The position numbers and the translations under genes are program-made. 64,000 nucleotides of DNA, from contig UQHR01000007.1 of NCBI GenBank assembly GCA_900540905.1, positions 15,100 to 79,099 of the forward strand. The letters run 5' to 3'. A model generated the notes under the pieces. It was not told where the DNA came from, searched no databases, and saw only the letters and a program-made list of their open reading frames with translations. The DNA is from an uncultured Collinsella sp. Lineage in GTDB: Bacteria; Actinomycetota; Coriobacteriia; Coriobacteriales; Coriobacteriaceae. Of the stretch, positions 23,902-32,868 are shown in pieces (the first letter of the stretch is position 1; each line of letters starts with the position of its first letter).

Positions 23902-24987
23902 ATGAAGCCACGTAACATTGCCATCGCCTGCGGTGTCGCGGGAGTCGCCGTCGGCCTTGCCGCTGCCACCGGTATCGTTTACCGCAAGCAAATCAAGTCC
24001 GCCGCGTCGCTCAAACGCTTGACCGGCTACGCGGATAGCTATGACCTGTACGCAATCGACATCGCCTACGACTACGATCTTGATCGCATCATCGCCGCTG
24101 GCGTGCGCGACGACCAGGCCTACATCGATGCCGTGGTGGCGCAGGTGCTGCCCGGTGTGCCGGTACATGTCCAGGCGCCCCAGTTTGCCTGCAGCGCTTT
24201 TGTCGCCGTAGATGCCGAAGGCCGCGTGCGCACCGGTCGCAATTACGACTTTAAGGACGACACCTCGGCACTGCTGGTGCGCAATCACCCACGCGACGGC
24301 TATGCCTCCATCGGGTTTGCCGCCCTTAACAACCTGGGCGATAACACTCCGCTTGACTCCGTCGCCGGACGTGCCGCCGCACTCATGGGCCCGTTTGCCC
24401 AGCTCGACGGTGTTAACGAATGCGGCGTGTCCATTGCCGTACTCACTCTGGATTCCAAGCCCTGTGACCAGGACGCGCAACGCCCCGTCATCAATACCTC
24501 ACTCGCCATCCGTCTGGTGCTCGACCGTGCCGCCACCACGCAAGAAGCTGTCGACCTGCTTTCCGCCTACGACATGCACGCCATGGCAGGACGCGATTAC
24601 CACTTCTTTATCAACGACGCCGCCGGTGACGCGCGCGTAGTAGAGTGGGATCCGCGCGATCCGGACCGTGCTTTCAAAGCGACCCCTGTTCGCCAGGTCA
24701 CGAACTTCTACGCCTGCTATGGCGACGAAGTGCTGCCCAACCAAAAGAATGGCGAGCTGGGCCATGGTAAAGAGCGCGCCGTCGCAATCGCCGATGTCCT
24801 TGACGCCCATGTCGGCGCCCAAGACGAGGCAGTCGCTTGGAAGGCCCTACGCGCTGCGGCGCAAAAGCCCAATCCGGAAGACATCACCAGCAACACGCAG
24901 TGGTCGGTCGTCTTTGACAATACCGAGCCCGCTGCCGCCATCACGCTGCGCCGCCACTGGGGCAACGTCGATGCCTTCGCACTGTAA
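23902..24987 (+). CDS. Linear amide C-N hydrolase-like Ntn protein with N-terminal membrane anchor
   Basis: A 361-aa protein related to choloylglycine hydrolase/penicillin acylase. Residues 6-26 form a membrane or signal segment. FACSAFVAVDAEGRVRTGRNYDFKDD (from residue 95) matches the CSxF...GRNxD block in which the Cys becomes the N-terminal nucleophile. Here that Cys is residue 97, so about 96 residues would have to be removed for Ntn chemistry. NECGVSIAVLTLDS and QWSVVFDNTEPAA match later blocks. The substrate (bile amide, acyl-amino acid or other) is unknown. RBS GAGAGGAG. Confidence 0.78.
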   Translation: MKPRNIAIACGVAGVAVGLAAATGIVYRKQIKSAASLKRLTGYADSYDLYAIDIAYDYDLDRIIAAGVRDDQAYIDAVVAQVLPGVPVHVQAPQFACSAFVAVDAEGRVRTGRNYDFKDDTSALLVRNHPRDGYASIGFAALNNLGDNTPLDSVAGRAAALMGPFAQLDGVNECGVSIAVLTLDSKPCDQDAQRPVINTSLAIRLVLDRAATTQEAVDLLSAYDMHAMAGRDYHFFINDAAGDARVVEWDPRDPDRAFKATPVRQVTNFYACYGDEVLPNQKNGELGHGKERAVAIADVLDAHVGAQDEAVAWKALRAAAQKPNPEDITSNTQWSVVFDNTEPAAAITLRRHWGNVDAFAL

Positions 24988-25054
24988 GGAGCCAGGCCCG
25001 TCGACCTTACGTTCCCTGACGTTGCTTACATTTCCATACGCTTGAGCTAACACG

Positions 25055-25090
25055 TTTTACCCCCGTATCAACAGTGTGCGGGGGTAAACT
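25055..25090 (+). terminator. Hairpin between the Ntn amidase and pfkA genes
   Basis: TTTACCCCCG pairs perfectly with CGGGGGTAAA around a 13-nt loop. Probably ends the amidase transcript. A TATAAC -10-like box for pfkA follows at 25102-25107; no clear -35 is visible. Confidence 0.65.
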
Positions 25091-25126
25091 TATGCGCATG
25101 TTATAACTTGCCCGGAAGGATTCATC

Positions 25127-26206
25127 ATGCTCAGGATCGGTCTTCTTACCAGTGGCGGCGACTGCCAGGCGCTCAACGCCACCATGCGCGGCATCGTCAA
25201 AACGCTTATGACCAATAGCGAAGAACCTATCGAGATCTATGGTTTTGAGGACGGCTACCAGGGCCTTATCTACAGCAGGTTCCGCGTCATGTCGCCCGCC
25301 GATTTTAGCGGCATCCTCACCCGCGGCGGCACCATCCTGGGCACGAGCCGCACGCCGTTCAAGCGTCTGGATATTCCCGAGGCCGATGGCGTCGAGAAGG
25401 TACCCGCAATGGTCCACACCTATCATAAGCTGCAGCTCGACTGCCTGTTTATGCTGGGCGGCAACGGCTCCACCAAGACCGCCAACCGCCTGCGCGAAGA
25501 GGGCCTCAACGTTATCGCCCTGCCCAAGACCATCGATAACGACACCTGGGGCACCGAGCTGACGTTTGGCTTTACGAGCGCCATCGACGTCGCCACCAAG
25601 TGCATCGACGACATCCACACCACCGCTTCGAGCCATGGGCGCGTGTTCGTTATCGAGATCATGGGCCACAAGGTTGGCTGGATTCCACTGTACGCCGGCG
25701 TCGCGGGCGGCGCGGATGTCATCCTGATTCCCGAGATCCCCTACGACATGGATAACGTCATCAAGACCATCGAGCATCGCATGGAAACCGGCAGCCGCTT
25801 TACCATCGTGGCCGTCGCCGAGGGCGCCATCTCCAAGGAGGACGCGGCGCTGTCCAAGAAGGAGTACAAGAAGAAGCTCGCCGAGCGTACGAGCCCCTCG
25901 ATTGTCTACGACATCGCCAAGGAGATCGAAGCCAAGACTGGTCGCGAGACCCGTGTCGCCATCCCCGGCCACACGCAGCGCGGCGGCCAGCCCGACGCCC
26001 AGGACCGCATCTTTGCGACCCAGTGCGGCGTCGAGGCGGCACTCGGCTGCCTACGCGGCGAGTTTGGCTACATGATCGCCCTGCGTGACGGCAAGATGTG
26101 CCACATGCCGCTCGAGGAAGTCGCCGGCAAGCTCAAGTATGTCGACCCCCAGAGTGATCTGGTGCGCGAGGCCAAGGCGCTGGGCATCAGCTTCGGCGGC
26201 GAATAG
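25127..26206 (+). CDS. pfkA: 6-phosphofructokinase (group III type)
   Basis: A 359-aa glycolytic enzyme making fructose 1,6-bisphosphate. TSGGDCQALNATMRG is the N-terminal nucleotide loop. The phosphoryl-donor motif is LGGNGSTKTA, with Gly at the position that favours ATP over pyrophosphate. The fructose-6-P motif is PKTIDNDTWGTE, with Lys as in the PPi/mixed-substrate group. IPGHTQRGGQPDAQDR is the C-terminal substrate motif. ATP use is therefore likely but not certain. RBS GGAAGGA. Central to the sucrose-to-formate flow suggested by neighbouring loci. Confidence 0.93.
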   Translation: MLRIGLLTSGGDCQALNATMRGIVKTLMTNSEEPIEIYGFEDGYQGLIYSRFRVMSPADFSGILTRGGTILGTSRTPFKRLDIPEADGVEKVPAMVHTYHKLQLDCLFMLGGNGSTKTANRLREEGLNVIALPKTIDNDTWGTELTFGFTSAIDVATKCIDDIHTTASSHGRVFVIEIMGHKVGWIPLYAGVAGGADVILIPEIPYDMDNVIKTIEHRMETGSRFTIVAVAEGAISKEDAALSKKEYKKKLAERTSPSIVYDIAKEIEAKTGRETRVAIPGHTQRGGQPDAQDRIFATQCGVEAALGCLRGEFGYMIALRDGKMCHMPLEEVAGKLKYVDPQSDLVREAKALGISFGGE

Positions 26207-26230
26207 CCTCGGCCGAAACTGCTCTCATCG

Positions 26231-26349
26231 GAGACCCCAGGGCTTACCTCCCAAATCGTCCTCGGACATGTCAGGATCCCGCCGTGCGCTTCGCGCGGCG
26301 GGATCCTTCCGTCCTGCGGAAAGATTTGGGAGGTAAGCCCTGGGGCCTC
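26231..26349. repeat. Long two-tier hairpin after pfkA
   Basis: Outer arms 26231-26257 and 26323-26349 match at 26 of 27 positions. The inner stem GGATCCCGCCG/CGGCGGGATCC encloses TGCGCTTCGCG. The unpaired collars read GTCCTCGGACATG and CGTCCTGCGGAAA, identical to those in the element at 38327. It lies between convergent genes. Confidence 0.88.
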
Positions 26350-26404
26350 CTACGGTGACTGGGGAGGCCGAGACTATTCGTCTTCTTGCTGCGGGTGCCT
26401 GGGG

Positions 26405-26617
26405 TAGGATGCGGCGTGCATTTTTGGGAGTATTCAGCAGCCGAGGGTGCCTGCATACTGGATTTTGGGCGAAAGGCAGGCACCATGGGCCGCATCCTGT
26501 AAAAAAACGAGCGGCTCTAGAGGCGTTGGGACTCAGAATCGGGGCTTTCAGCGCAGTTTTGCACCCCCGCCCCCGCGCCCGCGGACCCCGGGACGCTGAA
26601 TACTCCGGAATTTGCAC
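26405..26617. repeat. Nested inverted repeats in the pfkA-ABC intergenic region
   Basis: Outer arms 26416-26439 and 26594-26617 share GGAGTATTCAGC in inverted order with about 20 of 24 matches. Nested inside are AGGATGCGGC/GCCGCATCCT (26406 and 26492) and GGTGCCTGC/GCAGGCACC (26455-26487). No open reading frame with family likeness is present in 26207-26747. Confidence 0.6.
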
Positions 26618-26644
26618 GGCGCCCCCTGGGGTACCTGTGGGCAA

Positions 26645-26690
26645 AAAGCAACCGCCCCGTCAAAGTATGCATTTGGCGGGGCGGTTTATG
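26645..26690 (-). terminator. Terminator of the ABC exporter operon
   Basis: AACCGCCCCG (26650-26659) pairs with CGGGGCGGTT (26677-26686); on the minus strand it is followed by GCTTTTTGC. Confidence 0.75.
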
Positions 26691-26747
26691 CAAAAATGCT
26701 GCTGCGGGCGCGTCGGCAGCTCGCTAGAACTTGAATCCCAGGACAGG

Positions 26748-29513
26748 TTACTCGGCGCTCTTGAGGGCGCCGACCATGTCGATCTTGTTGAGCGTTCGGT
26801 TGGTGGCGAGGTTGACGATAAACGTAAAGCCGAAGGAAAGCACTACGGCGAGCACGTAGCTTAGCGGCTCGACCTCAACGTCAAAGTACAGCGACGGCAT
26901 CTGCAGGATGTACGTAAAGCTCTCGGCAAGCAGGCCACCCAGCGGCACGCCCAGTGCGGTGCCAATCGCCGTGAGGATCAACGTCTCCTTGTTGACGTAA
27001 TGGTGTACCTCGCCACGGCGGAAGCCCAGCACCTTGATGGTCGCCAGCTCGCGCTCGCGCTCGGAGATATTCGTGTTGGACAACGTAAACACCACCACAA
27101 ACGACAGGCACGCCGCCATAAAGGTCACGAGCACCACGACGGAATTGATGATAGTGAAGTTCGCCTCGTAGTTCTGCCAATGTTCGGCCGTGCTCGAGAT
27201 GGTGAGCCAACCGTCACTCTTAAGATTCTTGCTAAACGCAATCTGGTCGGCCGACGAGCCCTTAAGCAGCACAAAGATGCCGTTAAGACGCGCGCTTCGG
27301 CCGAACGCGCGCTCATAGGTGCCCTGCGTCATATAGAGCGTGTTGCCCAAATAGTTGAGCGAGATGTCGCTGACTTTGACCTTGGCGACGTTGAGCGACG
27401 AATCCTGGACCTGCGCCGTGTCGCCCGGCTGAATCCCAAGAACCAGCTGTGAACTCTTGCTCAGATACACGTCTCCGTCACGCAAAGACAGTGGCTCTTT
27501 GGACTCATCCTCGAGACGCACGTAGTCGTCCAGGTCGTTCGTGCGGTCATCGGGCACCACAATCAGCTGCACGGTCTCGCTCTTTCCGCCGAATGTAAAG
27601 GTGACGTTGTCGGTCATAATCGGCAGCGTCGAAGTCACGGTCACGTTGGAATCATTGGCCGCGCTGCGCTCATCCAATGCCGCGCACGTCTGCGAAAAAT
27701 CGTCGGGATTGGCGACCGCCAGCAGATCGTAGCGTGTGATGTGGCCGTACTGCTTGGGCGAAAGCGCGACCGACGTGTCGCGAATACCCATACCGCAGAT
27801 CACAAGCGCGGTGCAACCCGCGATGCCAAAGATGGTCATAAAGGCGCGCTTTTTATAGCGGAATAGGTTGCGTGCAGCGACCTTGTTCAAAAAGCCCATG
27901 CGGCGCCAGATAAAGCCGATGCGCTCGAGCAAGATGCGCGAGCCAGCGCGCGGGGCCTTGGGACGCATAAGCGAGGCCGGGGTCTCGGCCATCTCGTGGC
28001 GGCAGGCGATAATCGTGGCGCCCACCACGCCCACGGCAAACAGCGCCACCGACACGAGCGACGACACGATGTCGTACGAAAGCAGCATCTGGGGCAGTGA
28101 GTACATGTCGTCGAACACCGTAAACAGGAACAGCGGCAGGCCCACAAATCCGATGATGTTGCCGAGCACGCCGCCGATCAGACAAGCCCACAGCGCATAG
28201 TCCACGTATTTGGACAGGATGCGTCCGCGCGAATAACCGAGTGCCTTATACAGGCCGATGAGCGTGCGCTCCTCCTCGACCATACGCGTGGCGGTGGTAA
28301 GGCTGATGAGCACGGCGACGATAAAGAAGATGAACGGGAACACCGTGGCGATGGCCTCAATTGACGAGCTGTCGCTCTCCACGCTCGAGTAGCTTGCGAT
28401 GTTGCCGCGGTCCTGGATGTACCAGGTGCATTCGCCCAGATCGGAAAGCTCGGCGCGGGCATCGGCAAACTGTTGATCGGCGGCGGCGCGACGCTGATCC
28501 AGGTCGGCTTGCGCCTGCGCACGCTCGTCGCTGCCCTCGGCCATGCGGTTGATGTTGTCCTGCTCAATCCCAAAGAGCATATTCGCCTGACGCTCAGCCG
28601 CGTCCAAGCTCGCCGGCGTGTCGACCGTCAGCTCCTGGGCGCGCGCCTTCTCACGCTCCTCGCGGATCTTCTCGATATTGCCCTTGACCTCATTGATCTT
28701 TGCCGCGTAGGAATCCGAATAGGAGTTGAGGCTCTTGGCTCCCTCGACGATCACGTGGACCGCGGAGTAGGAAGAAGATGTCGCGGCGTCCTCGCTCACA
28801 TAGAACTTATAGTCCGCCGCCGAAGCAGCGCGAAAGGCGTTGACTGTCGAGTCAGAACTTACATCAGTGGGGTCGAGGACCTCAGCCGTAATGGTGTAAT
28901 CGCCCGCGGCAAACTGGTCCTTGGCGCTTTGATTGGACGAGCTCGCGTCATTGGCGGCAAAACTCACCGTATCGCCGATTTTCTTGCCCGATGCCTTCAG
29001 GAACTTCGAAGTCACCGCGACTTCATCGGCGCTCTCGGGCAAATCGCCGTTCACGAGCACCGGCTGATCGATGTTCTCCTTGGAGAGACTCTGCACGACC
29101 ACGCGCTCGCGCGTTGTGCCCACGGCGGTGTAGGCGGTCTCGGTGTAGATGCCCTCGGCCGTTTCGACGCCATCGACCTCTTGTATGGCGTCGAGATCAT
29201 CGTCAGTCAGGCCATAGGTCGACTGCACGTTAATGTCATAGACATTTTGCTGGTCGAAGTAGGCATCAACCGAATCACACAGGTCCTCGCAACCCGCCTT
29301 AAGGCCGCACATCACGCTCACGCCAAGCGCGGTGATGACCACGATTGACAAAAAGCGCTTAAGACTGCCTCGGATTGTGCGGTGGATGCCGCGGCGAAAA
29401 ACCGTCGGCACCATATCGTTTGAACTTTGGGCGGTGCGATAGGTCGTAAAATCCTGCTCGTGCTCCATGTTCCGCGCGTCGCGGCGTTGGCTGTTTTGGC
29501 GGTCCTGGTCCAT
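26748..29513 (-). CDS. FtsX-family ABC transporter permease (large, two-module)
   Basis: About 921 residues. After a Gln/Arg-rich cytoplasmic start comes a membrane helix (SIVVITALGVSVMCGLKAG, about 60-78), then a long extracytoplasmic region with an Ala/Glu/Gln-rich coiled coil (about 280-350). A three-helix FtsX block starts FPFIFFIVAVLISLTTATRMVEEERTLIGLYKALG (about 400). A second membrane/periplasmic half repeats the pattern and ends with another FtsX block (LATIKVLGFRRGEV). Such permeases, with their ATPase, are mechanotransmitters or lipid/peptide exporters rather than importers. The ATG at 29513 is used; a GTG at 29525 would overlap the ATPase gene by 7 nt. Confidence 0.88.
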   Translation of the reverse strand: MDQDRQNSQRRDARNMEHEQDFTTYRTAQSSNDMVPTVFRRGIHRTIRGSLKRFLSIVVITALGVSVMCGLKAGCEDLCDSVDAYFDQQNVYDINVQSTYGLTDDDLDAIQEVDGVETAEGIYTETAYTAVGTTRERVVVQSLSKENIDQPVLVNGDLPESADEVAVTSKFLKASGKKIGDTVSFAANDASSSNQSAKDQFAAGDYTITAEVLDPTDVSSDSTVNAFRAASAADYKFYVSEDAATSSSYSAVHVIVEGAKSLNSYSDSYAAKINEVKGNIEKIREEREKARAQELTVDTPASLDAAERQANMLFGIEQDNINRMAEGSDERAQAQADLDQRRAAADQQFADARAELSDLGECTWYIQDRGNIASYSSVESDSSSIEAIATVFPFIFFIVAVLISLTTATRMVEEERTLIGLYKALGYSRGRILSKYVDYALWACLIGGVLGNIIGFVGLPLFLFTVFDDMYSLPQMLLSYDIVSSLVSVALFAVGVVGATIIACRHEMAETPASLMRPKAPRAGSRILLERIGFIWRRMGFLNKVAARNLFRYKKRAFMTIFGIAGCTALVICGMGIRDTSVALSPKQYGHITRYDLLAVANPDDFSQTCAALDERSAANDSNVTVTSTLPIMTDNVTFTFGGKSETVQLIVVPDDRTNDLDDYVRLEDESKEPLSLRDGDVYLSKSSQLVLGIQPGDTAQVQDSSLNVAKVKVSDISLNYLGNTLYMTQGTYERAFGRSARLNGIFVLLKGSSADQIAFSKNLKSDGWLTISSTAEHWQNYEANFTIINSVVVLVTFMAACLSFVVVFTLSNTNISERERELATIKVLGFRRGEVHHYVNKETLILTAIGTALGVPLGGLLAESFTYILQMPSLYFDVEVEPLSYVLAVVLSFGFTFIVNLATNRTLNKIDMVGALKSAE

Positions 29514-29518
29514 GGGCG

Positions 29519-30220
<702 letters not shown>

Positions 30221-30270
30221 CGATCGGTTCCCATCTGGTCGGATAACTCTTTAGTATTACCCATTTCGCA

Positions 30271-30305
30271 CCGACTAAAAAGGGACGGGTTTATTTTGGC
30301 AGGTT
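30271..30305 (-). repeat. Short hairpin of the CCTGTCCCTTTTTGG family (inverted copy)
   Basis: On the minus strand it reads ACCTGCCAAAATAAACC then GTCCCTTTTTAG with a partly decayed right arm. It lies upstream of the ABC ATPase start. Confidence 0.65.
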
Positions 30306-30421
30306 CTATATGGGGAAACGGCAGCTATAGATGAGGCGCCGGGGAGGCAGAGAAATCATCGATGGGGTCAGGCCGACCGCCAAACACAACGCACGCATCT
30401 CAATCTGTCAGCCAAATCATT

Positions 30422-30435
30422 CGAACATCTGTTCG
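30422..30435. promoter_or_regulatory. LexA (SOS) box upstream of the GyrI-like gene
   Basis: CGAACATCTGTTCG is a perfect CGAAC-N4-GTTCG palindrome, the Gram-positive LexA/DinR consensus. A TATGAT box follows at about 30440-30450, so the site overlaps the promoter. It lies 56 bp upstream of the start codon. Confidence 0.75.
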
Positions 30436-30491
30436 TTTCTATGATATGATTCCGCTATCTAAGCAGGCCAATACGCAGAAAGGCGGCCAAC

Positions 30492-31130
30492 ATGGCGTTC
30501 GACTTTAAGAAGGAATGCAAGGAGCTCTACAGACCTGCAAGCAAGCCGAGTATCATAACTGTCCCGCCTATGAGCTACGTTGCCGTTCGCGGAAAGGGCG
30601 ACCCAAATACCGAAGGTGGCGAGTATCAAAATGCCCTGCCGCTGCTTTACGGCATCGCCTATACCGTCAAGATGTCAAAGAAAGGCTCAAGGAGTATCGA
30701 GGGCTATTTCGACTTTGTGGTACCGCCGCTCGAGGGCTTCTGGTGGCAAGACTCCCCGAGCGGCGACATCGATTATGTACGCAAGGACGATTTCAACTTT
30801 ATCTCGTGCATCCGCCTGCCCGATTTCGTCACTCAGGATGACTTTGACTGGGCGGTCGCGGAAGCCACGGCCAAAAAGAAACTGGACTTTTCTGCCGTCG
30901 AGCTGCTTAAAGTTGACGAGGGTCTCTGCGTTCAATGCATGCATACCGGACCCTACGACAGCGAGCCGGCAACCGTAGACGCCATGCATGAATATGCGAC
31001 CGAGCAGGGCTATGTCCCCGACTTCTCAGATACCCGTTTACATCACGAAATCTATCTCTCCGATCCACGCAAGTGTGCGCCGGAGAAACTTAAGACCGTG
31101 GTTCGTCATCCCATCAAGCGCGCTGAATAG
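30492..31130 (+). CDS. GyrI-like small-molecule-binding domain protein
   Basis: A 212-aa protein of the GyrI-like group (COG4832). PPMSYVAVRGKGDPN at about residue 25 and CMHTGPYDSEPATVDAMHEY at about residue 145 are the two conserved blocks of the SHS2-type GyrI fold. Members bind hydrophobic drugs; some hydrolyse cyclopropane-containing genotoxins, and E. coli GyrI itself is SOS-induced. A perfect LexA box upstream fits a DNA-damage-protection role, which remains an inference. AAAGGCGG precedes the ATG. Confidence 0.85.
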   Translation: MAFDFKKECKELYRPASKPSIITVPPMSYVAVRGKGDPNTEGGEYQNALPLLYGIAYTVKMSKKGSRSIEGYFDFVVPPLEGFWWQDSPSGDIDYVRKDDFNFISCIRLPDFVTQDDFDWAVAEATAKKKLDFSAVELLKVDEGLCVQCMHTGPYDSEPATVDAMHEYATEQGYVPDFSDTRLHHEIYLSDPRKCAPEKLKTVVRHPIKRAE

Positions 31131-31203
31131 CGTGGAGCGTCATTTCACGCGCTAGGTTTTAAGCCAGCCAACCAGCCGCCTCCTAGGCTGTCAAGCAATT
31201 ATC

Positions 31204-31230
31204 TTGACGCGGCCCGTCGCATCTTATAAG
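31204..31230 (+). promoter_or_regulatory. Promoter of the broken Abi locus
   Basis: TTGACG (31204-31209) and TATAAG (31225-31230) are separated by 15 bp. A transcript from here would begin with the structured leader at about 31240-31300. Confidence 0.5.
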
Positions 31231-31242
31231 TTTGTTTTGCTA

Positions 31243-31300
31243 AAGCTGGAAAGCCTCTCAACGATGCGCAACTCCAGCTCTTTTTCTATCAAGAGGCTTA
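31243..31300 (+). ncRNA. Structured leader upstream of the Abi gene (possible abiF-type RNA)
   Basis: GCCTCT (31253-31258) pairs with AGAGGC (31292-31297), and AGCTGGA (31244-31250) pairs with TCCAGCT (31273-31279) followed by CTTTTTC. The leader CTCAACGATGCGC between them resembles, as far as I recall, the motif found upstream of Abi_2/AbiF genes. It ends 2-3 nt before the Abi start codon. The assignment needs a covariance search. Confidence 0.4.
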
Positions 31301-31659
31301 ATGAAATACCAGAAGTCGCGGATATCCATCAACGAACAAATAGCACTATTGACAGAAAACAAGGGTCTTAAGTGCTCTGATCAAAGCGAACTCGAGCGAG
31401 CTTTGGTCGAAGCCAACCACTACAGACTGTCGGCCTACTGGTTTCCCTACAAAACCAAATGCAAGTCCGGGATTACCATCTTTCGCGAAGGCACAACATT
31501 CGAAACCATCATCTACACGTATGAATTTGACCGAGCCCTCCGGCAGTTAATGTTTGATGCGGTCGGCAGTGCGGTCGGCAGAATTGAGATCTACCTCAGA
31601 AGCAGAATTGCCTATCTTGCCTCTGAGGAACGCGGGCCTTTCTGTTACCCAGATGTCGC
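31301..31659 (+). pseudogene. Abi_2-family abortive-infection protein, 3'-truncated
   Basis: About 119 residues match the N-terminal part of Abi_2 (AbiD/AbiF-like) proteins: ISINEQIALLTENKGL, LVEANHYRLSAYWFP, YTYEFDRALRQLMFDAVGSAVGRIEIYLRSRIAYLA and GPFCYPD. Full family members have about 300 residues. After the GPFCYPD region the frame runs for about 85 more codons with no family likeness, because it has entered a remnant of another gene. The locus is therefore a deletion fusion and is unlikely to give a working defence protein. Confidence 0.75.
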
Positions 31660-31875
31660 CATAACGAGGCTCAACTCGGCATGCCCGTCGAGCTCTGCGC
31701 CGCACTGGGCTACGCAGCCGTCTTTGGCAGCGCCACCAATACGCTGCTCGCACCCATCCTTATTGGCTGCGAAGTCTTCGGCTTTGGTAACTTGCCGATG
31801 TTCATTATTGTCTGCGTTGTGGCTTACCTGTTCAACATGGATAAGTCCATCTACGCCCTGCAGGAGCGGGCGTAG
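31654..31875 (+). pseudogene. C-terminal remnant of a ClC-type chloride channel
   Basis: In the frame ending at 31875 about 70 residues read ELCAALGYAAVFGSATNTL, PILIGCEVFGF and FIIVCVVAYLFNMDKSIY, a good match to the last helices of ClC voltage-gated chloride channels (the TNTxxAxxLxGxExFG block). The N-terminal 350 or so residues are missing. It is joined to the broken Abi gene at about 31650-31660. No start codon with a ribosome site belongs to it. Confidence 0.7.
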
Positions 31876-31903
31876 ATCGATGTCCAGGCAGGTGGTCTCA
31901 GCC

Positions 31904-32042
31904 GGAAACGGTGTCCCACTCTGAGGCTGTATTCCGGGACACGGTTTCCGCTTGGAACGCCATTCGGAAAGCGCATCCCGCTTTAAAACGGAATTCCGGG
32001 ACGTAGTTTCCGTCTGAGCCTCCATTCGGAAAGCATGTCCCG
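31904..32042. repeat. Tandem palindrome array with an exact 62-bp period
   Basis: Left arms GGAAA-N4-5-TCCC begin at 31904, 31966 and 32028. Right arms GGGAC-N4-GTTTCC lie at 31936-31949 and 31998-32011. So there are two full palindromes and one left half. Arms are 14 bp, loops 17-18 nt. The third unit is cut off before the ogt stop. The organisation resembles the array at 9964-10182, but the sequence is unrelated. Confidence 0.85.
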
Positions 32043-32081
32043 TTCTTTCACGGCATCTTGGCTATGCAAAGCGCTCGAGTG

Positions 32082-32660
32082 TTACTCCTCGTACGCGCCC
32101 TCAAGCCGAAGCAGCAACTCCTTGCGATCAAGCCCGCCGGCATATCCGTTAAGCGAGCCGTCGGCCGCCACCACGCGATGGCATGGCACAATAATCGAAA
32201 CAGGGTTGCGAGCGACCGCGGCCCCCACGGCACGGGGAGACACAACGGGTGTCTCATTTCCCGGCACACGATGTCGAGCCGCAACACGCTGGGCGATCTC
32301 GCCATACGTAGCGACCTCGCCACGCGGAATAGAAAGCAGCTCGTACCAAACTTCACGCTGAAACGCCGTGCCAATCAAATGCAACGGCGGCGTAAACCGA
32401 GGTTCCTGCCCTGCAAAATAAGCATTCAGCCAAGCCCACGAACGCTCAAGCACCGAAGAAGCCGCACCATTTGCAGGACTCACCGACGACATGCCGCCAG
32501 CACCAGAAACTGCATCGGCGCCTTCAACATGTTCAGGATCTTCTTTGAGAAGCGTGGAGCCAAAATGCTCCTGTCCCTCAAACCAAAGCCCCGTCAGACC
32601 GCGGCCATCAGCGGCAAGCAAGATTTCGCCCAAAGGCGAAGCAAACGTCGTCGTGACCAC
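32082..32660 (-). CDS. ogt: Methylated-DNA-protein-cysteine methyltransferase
   Basis: A 192-aa DNA repair protein that transfers an alkyl group from O6-alkylguanine to its own Cys. The active site is IIVPCHRVVAADGSLNGYAGG, preceded by the helix-turn-helix arginine finger region SPRAVGAAVARNP. The N-terminal domain holds an unusual Ser/Gly/Ala-rich insert (about residues 45-65). Lone gene on the minus strand. AAAGGAGCC precedes the start. The nearby SOS-boxed GyrI gene is also linked to DNA damage. Confidence 0.93.
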   Translation of the reverse strand: MVTTTFASPLGEILLAADGRGLTGLWFEGQEHFGSTLLKEDPEHVEGADAVSGAGGMSSVSPANGAASSVLERSWAWLNAYFAGQEPRFTPPLHLIGTAFQREVWYELLSIPRGEVATYGEIAQRVAARHRVPGNETPVVSPRAVGAAVARNPVSIIVPCHRVVAADGSLNGYAGGLDRKELLLRLEGAYEE

Positions 32661-32868
32661 CAGCGGCTCCTTTCAAAACTCCGCAACATAATACCGCGAA
32701 TTGTGCAGACAACCCCAATCGACCCCAAAGTCACCCAAGGCAGCAGGCGCGCAGCGCCGAGGCCGCCGCCGGGACCAGGGCCCGCAACAGCCACGCGCCC
32801 CCACATCAGCCCAGCGGCCTCAACCAACAACGACCCCATCGCAGGCCGCTTGCAGCAGCGTCACCGCA

